Of a stretch of DNA of 64,000 nt, positions 57,962-64,000 are shown piece after piece. The translations under genes and the position numbers were made by a program. Position 1 is the stretch's first letter, and each line of letters starts with the position of its first letter. The DNA lies in the NCBI RefSeq assembly GCF_030052815.1, contig NC_079496.1:39271593-39335592 (forward strand), read 5' to 3'. The notes beneath the pieces are model-generated. The model saw nothing but the letters and a program-made list of their open reading frames with translations, was not told the DNA's origin and did not search any database. This DNA comes from Hevea brasiliensis (lineage: Eukaryota > Streptophyta > Magnoliopsida > Malpighiales > Euphorbiaceae).

Positions 57962-60396
57962 AGCCTATAATATCGTGAATTTGTGTGTGAGTATGAAGTA
58001 TATTAATGAAATATGATAGTGTTAAATTATGGGCAGCATGTGTAAGTGATATTGAAGTGTATGTGTAATATTGATATTGAGATATGTTGAATTTTGGTGG
58101 AAGTGAATGTTGAGCTTGAATGGTGAATTGTGTGCATTCTGCACTTGAGTGTTTTGCCTAATATGCTTGCTGGAATTGTGTACAATATATATATGGAAGT
58201 GCCATTGATTGAATAGTGAAGTAATAAGGAGGAGAAGAAATATCAAATTGGAAGTGTAAGTATTTTGTGCAGGTTGTGTATTGATGGCAGTACCTAAATT
58301 AGGTCATAAGTGCCAAACTATGAACCCAATTGGTATGAGGCCAATGGGGGTTGAAACTAGACACAAAATAGGCAACTTTCATGTAGAAATATTGCCAAAA
58401 TTCAGCCTAGAAACTGACCTTAAAAATGACCAAATCCGGATTAGTGACTTGAAAGCCTGAAAATTGACCATTTGGGCAGCAGTTAGTGTTTTGACCATAA
58501 CTTACTCAAAACAGGTCCAAATAACCTGAAATTTTTATCATGAATAGTTTAGACATAGATCTACAATTCTTATGAAGACACCAAAGCCCAGAAATGGCCA
58601 AAACAAAGCCAAATAGCTTGCACAAGTTCAAGTACCAAAACTGGCCGAACCAAAAGTGACCTAAAAATGACCTAAGCCTACCATTTTAGTGCATTCTGTC
58701 CAGCATTGGTAAATTGACCATATCTTGGTCTACACAACTCATAATGACCTAAAATTTTGCCCCGCGTGCAATAAGACATAGACCTACAAGTTTGTAGTTT
58801 GGACCGGAACCCGAAAACCGAGGAAACTAGGTTGTCTGGCTAAGTTAAAATAGTATACCGAAATCTGGTAAATTGCAATAAAATGCAATACACTTGGAAA
58901 TGAAATTGGTAACATATACCAACACTAAAGGCTTATAAAATGTGACATATTGATAACATTAGAATTGACTCACTTAGAGTGCATCAATGGTCAACATTAT
59001 AGGTTGATTAATGAAATGAATTGAAGGGAATAGTACCAAGAAAATTTAAATATTGGATTTTATTGTTAGAAACAAATTCATTGAGTACTGAAACAATTTA
59101 AATTATGTGTTTCAGTTGAAAAGGATATTGAGACGCATAAGGAACATTGAGTCAAGGGCTAGGGGCGACTCAAATCAGGTCTGTGCACAATACTTTTTAT
59201 ATTCATTGCTTTTACTGCAAAATTTATTTAGAGAAATGAGTTATGAATAATTTTTTATTGTTTTGGCTTTGGGAATCTTATTTGAAAATTATTGTGTTGC
59301 TTACTTTGCAAATGGAAATTTTGAGGTAAAATATGATTTGAGGTTTGTATGAAATATTTAAATATTGCGATTTTGGAATTGTTTTGATTCACACTTGGCA
59401 TGACAATATTACTATGTTCCTCCTCCATTTATGGGGTGAGTGTGATTATATTCCTCCCTCTTTGACTTGTTAGTCTGAGGTGAGTGTGGATGAGTTCTCA
59501 TTATTTAGCTAGCTACCTCGCTCATTGATTTCGATTATTGGGCTGAGTGTGCCTTGTCGTGATGTACGCATGGCATGTTCAGAAAAGTTTGTGTCATGAC
59601 CTAAGTTGTATTATTGATTGGCAACACTGTGTTATTCAATTGTTTGATCAAATTTGTGTTATATGAGCTTTGAAAAATTGTGAATTGTTTGGATTGTAAA
59701 TTGTCAATAAAAGTTTTACATACCACATTTTAAATTATTATTGTGCACCACTGAGTAAATTTTACTCAACAATAGCTTTTTCATTGCTGTCGCAGATAGA
59801 CAGACGGACAGAGCAGCAGAATAGGCTGCTTGTACCACATTTTGAGATTTCACCGGGTATATTGAGTATACCATATTTTATAGTTTTTGTTGTAATGTAT
59901 TTTCACTATATGTATATATTATACTTGGTCTTGAGCAGTTGTAAACTAAATTGTAAATTATTTTGGCTTGTAAAAATATTGTGGTATATTTATCTTATCT
60001 CAGCTTTTGGAAATACTAGAAAATTGTTTGTTGAACTGAATTGATAATGTTGAGAAATTTATTGTGTTGAACAAATTTATTGGAGTTTGGGATTGAGAAA
60101 TATATTGGAAATACTTTTTACAGGTTTTTTTGGAAGAACTGTTTTATTCAAAATACAGATGGCACTCTGTCGAAATTTTTATAGAAATTATTGATACTCA
60201 AATTTGTTATTTTGTTTTACTTCAGTTAAAAATTTTTAACACCTGTCAATAGTGCTCACCACTGTAAAAAAAGAAGTAAGAAAAGTTTTAAAATTCCTTA
60301 TAGTGTATTCAATGGGTTATCAATAGACGAAGTTTGATAATTCATTAGGTATACTACGGGATCATATCATGCCTTACGGAGGGGTAGGGTGTGACA
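57962..60396 (+). repeat. 5' LTR of element B, right part
   Basis: It resumes after the TTGGC duplication with AGCCTATAATATCG, matching 63361 onward of the 3' LTR, and ends GGTAGGGTGTGACA at 60396. With the left part the LTR is about 3592 bp. A short AT run (58185-58194) matches the position of the long microsatellite at 63592. The hairpin pair at 59751-59788 is partly broken: stem 1 is GAGTAAA/TTTACTC, while stem 2 has two G-to-A changes. The third stem at 59856-59872 (GGTATA/TATACC) is intact. Confidence 0.9.
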
Positions 60397-60404
60397 TGTT
60401 TTAG

Positions 60405-60416
60405 TGGTATCAGAGC
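60405..60416 (+). other. primer binding site of element B (tRNA-Met)
   Basis: TGGTATCAGAGC, a perfect match to the initiator tRNA-Met 3' end, lies 8 nt after the LTR. Confidence 0.92.
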
Positions 60417-60585
60417 TAGTTTTTAAATTTTGTTTTGATCTATAATTTGAATATTCTTTCTTCATAGTACAACTACTCAATGTCATTATTTGATACATAC
60501 AGTACATTACATTATAAATACGCACTAACAGGAGGAAATGTCCTTGTGTTGGTTGTATAGGAAATAGAAAATCCTGTGAAAAGAT

Positions 60586-61310
60586 ATGGAAGAGAAAAAT
60601 GAGAAAATAGAATAGTCTGTGATAGCAGAAGTACAAGTTGAGGCCCCAGCTCCACAAAGTGTTGAAGGCCCGACTGTACTAGTTTTACTGGTACAAATTA
60701 CTGCAAAAATGGCCCAGCAAATGGCCACTTTCTTTTAACAAATGGCTGATACTCACACCAAGCTCAAGTATTGCACTCCAACCCCACAAGGGCAGTGTGA
60801 AATAGAGAAGAGGGAAAAACCTATGGGTCAGAGCTCGAGCAATAATTTGGGGAAGAGAAAAGAATTTGAGGAGCCCCGAGCTTAGGGATATAACAGAGGT
60901 GGATCATTAGGGCAGAGACCACCAAGGTCCAGTTGTTGAACAACTACAAGTTCCTACCCTCCCCACCAATGTGAAACTTGTGGTAGAAATCATGGTGGGG
61001 TATGCTACAAGGCCATAGGAGCCTGTTATAACTGTGGAGGCACAGGAGACTTTGCCAAGGACTGCACCAGTGCCCGTAGAGTTAGGCCACCTCCTACTAC
61101 TGCTGAAGGATCAGTTCAAGATCCTGTCACCAGAGGTTCACAAATACCTAGCAGAGGTAGAGACAAGGGTAGAGGTAGTCCATCAAGCAACCAAGGCACA
61201 GTGAATCAATCAGAGCAAGGCAGTGCTCCGGTCAGAGTCTATGCAATGAGACAGAGAGAAGAGGCTGAGACTTTTGACATTATTACTGATACTTTCTCGA
61301 TTAGTAACTA
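60586..61310 (+). pseudogene. gag: gag remnant of element B, capsid deleted
   Basis: The ATG at 60586 opens MEEKNEKIE and hits a TAG after nine codons. As in element A the capsid domain is missing: the sequence passes from a QMA-like repeat straight to the basic linker. The knuckle region (61024-61065) reads CYNCGGTGDFAKDC, where the zinc-binding His is replaced by Asp; an upstream CETCGRNHGGVC half-knuckle is present. It ends near ISN and a TAA at about 61308. The protease start survives as VLFDLGSAYFY-like sequence in a shifted frame around 61320. It is non-functional. Confidence 0.78.
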
Positions 61311-62199
61311 AGATATATATATGTATTGTTTGACTTAGGGTCTGCATACTTTTATGTTAGTACCAGTATTGTTTGCCTTCCTACTGTCCCTCGTATAAAA
61401 AAAAAATTCAGTTATCTAAAAGTAAGTTACAGTAATGGCATTACTTTAGATGAGGACAAAGATGTTACAGTTAGTAATTGTCAATGGATATTGTAATTAG
61501 AATAAGTTTCGGATATTAGTAAATTCGAGAAGGATAAAATATAGGAAAGTTTGATCTATTGGAATGTATCGTAGTAACTATGCAATGTTCTTGATGTTTG
61601 TACTGTAAGCTGCAAATTATAGTACTAACTTGAGATTATTTTGTAGAGCTACGTACTACTCGATAGTACACCAAGATGAGAAGAGTTGTCAACAACATCT
61701 GTTTTGGTATAGTTATGCCAGGACAGAATTTTATAGTTGGAAATGAGTTTGGAAATCCTACTTAAGGATTTAAAACTCAAAAGTTAGAATATCGAAAGGT
61801 TATAGTTTAGTACAAAAGGAAGTAGATTTTAGAATATTAATAGACAAAAAGAGTTATGGAAGTAAAAAATTTGAATAGTTGGTTCAGATATAACAAAGAA
61901 ATGTTAAAAATATGAGTAAGATTATTGACTAGAATGGTCAAAGGACTTATAATTAGATAAGTAATTCTAATACGACCTCAATGGTCTTTCAAAAAGGGAA
62001 CATGAATCGAAATATTAGACAAAACGATAGCAAGAAAAGATAGGTGTTGTATAAACAAAGTAAATATTGTATTAGATTGTTAAAAGTCTTACACAAATTC
62101 AAAGGAAAGAATATTATACGATCATATAGATAGGAAAAAATAAACGTATGACTATTGAAAGACGACTATTGGGTAAAATTTCGAGACGAATTTTATTTT
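61311..62199 (+). other. non-coding interior of element B, shared with element A
   Basis: After the protease stub there is no reading frame. Blocks at 61470-61830 match element A's 30300-30660 (for example GGAAAGTTTGATCTATTGG and ACTAACTTGAGATT), and 61840-61960 resembles A's 31170-31230 and 35730-35760 around the solo LTR. The end reaches the polypurine tract at 62200. Confidence 0.7.
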
Positions 62200-62213
62200 A
62201 AGGGGGGGAGAAT
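62200..62213 (+). other. polypurine tract of element B
   Basis: AAGGGGGGGAGAAT directly precedes the 3' LTR, identical to the tract of the Tekay-like element, which supports cross-mobilisation. Confidence 0.85.
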
Positions 62214-62826
62214 TGTAACCCCCCTATGTTCGGTAGTGCGTTCTACTGTTCCGGTGACAGTGTCTGTCCGGACAGCTAGGATGCCAGGAATTATATTTAA
62301 ATATTAGTGTGGAGATATAAGGTATTGAAATACAATAGAGGAAAATACAAGAGAAATAAAAGAGAGAAAATGGAACTAAGCTAAATGGACAAAACCGTAC
62401 CGATGGGTAATCGAACCGGAAAGTTGCGGCGTGGGTCGTTGACTAACCTTGGACCGCGGGAAACCCTAGAAAATATTTTTGGGACTTAAATAAACATCTA
62501 TTGAAAAATAAATTGTATTAGAAATGTCAAAGAAAAATTAAATAATTAGTACAAAGAAAAACAAAAAAATCGAAAAACTGATAAAAATCGGTGTTACCGA
62601 AAAAGCCGAAAAGCAACCCGAATAGGGGCATTGCGGTCAATTGACACCCCAAGTTGCCTTTTCACCTAAATGTCCATGAAAAATAAGTGGTATTATATTT
62701 TGAAAATTTAATGAAAAATGAAATTAAAGATAAAATGTAATTTAAGGGAAGTTGAGGGTAAAAGTGTAATTAAAGGAAATCTTACATTAATCCAATTTTT
62801 AATTACATTAGTGGAGCACTATGGAG

Positions 62827-62836
62827 TATATAAATA
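62827..62836 (+). promoter_or_regulatory. LTR TATA box, element B (3' LTR)
   Basis: TATATAAATA at the same place as in the 5' LTR (45235-45244). Confidence 0.6.
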
Positions 62837-63589
62837 CTCAAGTGGATAGAAAACTCCACTAACTCCATCTTCTTCTTCTACATTCTTCTCCAAGCCAAAC
62901 CAAATTCTCTCAAAAATTCTTCCATGGCCGCACCATACCACAAGCTCCATCAATCTATATTCAAGCCTTGATCTTTATAAATTTATTCACTAAAGTTGAT
63001 CTACACATCATGGGCATCATGTAAGAATCAAGAAAAGGAGTTTTGGTGAAGTTTGATCAAGCACAAAAAAAAGGTTAGTGCTTAATCTTTCCATTTTCCT
63101 TTAATAATCCTTGTGTTGAGCTTTGGGTAAGTTGAATTGCTAAGAAAAATTGAGGAAATGATGAGTATTGGTGAACCTTGATTTTGGCAGCTATGGAAAT
63201 GCAGGGTTAGTGACTTATTCTTATATGTATTGGATAGGAATTAAGGTTGATTAACTCAAATAAAAGTTGTAGTAGGTTAATATCCAAGTATGTGCGTGTT
63301 AGTGCTTGAATTAAGGGTTTAAAATGGGATATTGATGCTTTGGCAAACTGCCATGTTTGGCAGCATATAATATCATGAATTTGTGTATGAATATGAAGTT
63401 TATTAATGAAATATGATAGTGTTAAATTGTGGGTAGCATGTGTAAGTGATATTGAAGTATGAGCATATTGAAGTGTATGTGTAATATTGATATTGAGATA
63501 TGTTGAATTTTGATGGAAGTGAATGTTGAGCTTGAATGGTGAATTGTGTGCATTGAGCACTTGAGTGTTCTGCCCAATATGCTTGCTGG

Positions 63590-63591
<2 letters not shown>

Positions 63592-63657
<66 letters not shown>
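63592..63657. repeat. AT dinucleotide microsatellite, 33 units
   Basis: An uninterrupted (AT)33 run of 66 bp within the 3' LTR of element B. The same site in the 5' LTR has only (AT)5 at 58185-58194. On either strand the run yields chance YIYIYI reading frames that are not genes. Confidence 0.95.
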
Positions 63658-63659
<2 letters not shown>

Positions 63660-64000
63660 AAGTGCCATTGATTGAATATTGAAGTAATAAGGAGGAGAAG
63701 GAATATCAAATTGGAAGTATAAGTGTTTTGTGCAGGTTGTGTATTGATGGCAGTACCTAAATTAGGTCGTAAGTGCCAAACTGTGAACCCAATTGGTATG
63801 AGGCCAATGGAGGGTGAAACTAGACACCAAATAGGCCAACTTTCATATAGAAATGTCACCAAAATTCTACCTAGAAACTGACCTTAAAAATGACCAAATC
63901 TGGATTAGTGACTTAAAAGCCTGAAAATTGACCGTTTGGGCAGTAGTTACGTTTTTTACCATAACTTACTCAAAACAGATCCAAATGACTTGAAATTTTT

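Larger units (their letters stand above)
44614..64000 (+). mobile_element. element B: non-autonomous Ty3/gypsy element (3' end beyond window)
   Basis: The 5' LTR is 44614-45770 plus 57962-60396, split by the Tekay-like element. The interior is 60397-62213, and the 3' LTR begins at 62214. The interior of only 1.8 kb has a perfect primer site, a gag remnant with a knuckle, a protease stub, and non-coding sequence shared with element A. It has no RT or integrase. Its two LTRs are closely similar where both are visible. Confidence 0.9.
62214..64000 (+). repeat. 3' LTR of element B (truncated by window end)
   Basis: It starts TGTAACCCCCCTATGTTCGG, matches the 5' LTR through the TATA box at 62827-62836 and beyond the point where the 5' LTR is interrupted, and continues to the window edge. 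The uninterrupted TTTGGCAGCATATAA near 63356 confirms the empty site of the Tekay-like insertion. Confidence 0.9.

Noticed and set aside
63207..63862. Long minus-strand frames with runs of Tyr-Ile
   Set aside because: They are produced by the AT microsatellite inside an LTR, not a real protein.

Overview
The window is plant nuclear DNA made up entirely, as far as I can see, of nested LTR retrotransposons. I found no host gene, rRNA, tRNA gene or CRISPR. The element types (Ty3/gypsy Tat-type, Ty3/gypsy chromovirus with chromodomain, Ty1/copia), tRNA-Met-type primer sites, 5-bp target duplications, a short plant-like intron and very AT-rich sequence point to an angiosperm, most likely a eudicot. 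I cannot fix the species; the LTR style recalls Euphorbiaceae, but that is a weak guess.

Region 1 (1-9086): the 5' half of a Tat/Ogre-like gypsy element on the minus strand. A broken gag (1-2572) is followed by a leader with a long hairpin, a primer site (3872-3889) and what looks like one 5.2-kb LTR (3893-9086). That LTR holds a 58-bp tandem repeat, two divergent TATA boxes, and an antisense intron-containing gene (6649-8515) resembling the plant 'putative gypsy type transposon' (Transposase_28) family.

Region 2 (9087-16252): LTR pieces nested in each other. A plus-strand gypsy LTR remnant (9087-12672) holds a truncated copia LTR (10376-12397). It abuts a minus-strand gypsy LTR remnant (12673-14773), which interrupts the 3' LTR (14774-16252) of a minus-strand copia element.

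Region 3 (16253-22242 and 44081-44613): the decayed interior of that copia element (RNase H, RT, integrase, gag, leader). It is interrupted by a solo copia LTR (17276-19378, TSD GTTCC) and by element A.

Region 4 (22243-44080): element A, a non-autonomous gypsy element with TSD CTTAG. It carries two minus-strand solo LTRs in its interior (26298-29369 and 31255-35723) and a third solo LTR (39598-43313, TSD TGTAT) inside its own 3' LTR.

Region 5 (44614-64000): element B, a second non-autonomous relative. Its 5' LTR is split by a nearly complete Tekay/Del-like chromovirus (45771-57956, TSD TTGGC) with gag, protease, RT/RNase H, integrase and chromodomain, all with scattered stops and frameshifts. 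B's 3' LTR (62214 onward) runs off the window and contains a 66-bp AT microsatellite.

How they work together: the Tekay-like copy shows the protein set (Gag, PR, RT/RH, IN, chromodomain) that A and B lack. A and B keep LTRs, primer sites and polypurine tracts, so they were probably mobilised in trans. The most interesting signals are in non-coding LTR sequence: a tandem hairpin pair with compensatory changes across diverged LTRs, palindromes built on the RY motif CATGCATG, and the antisense gene with its own promoter in the giant LTR.
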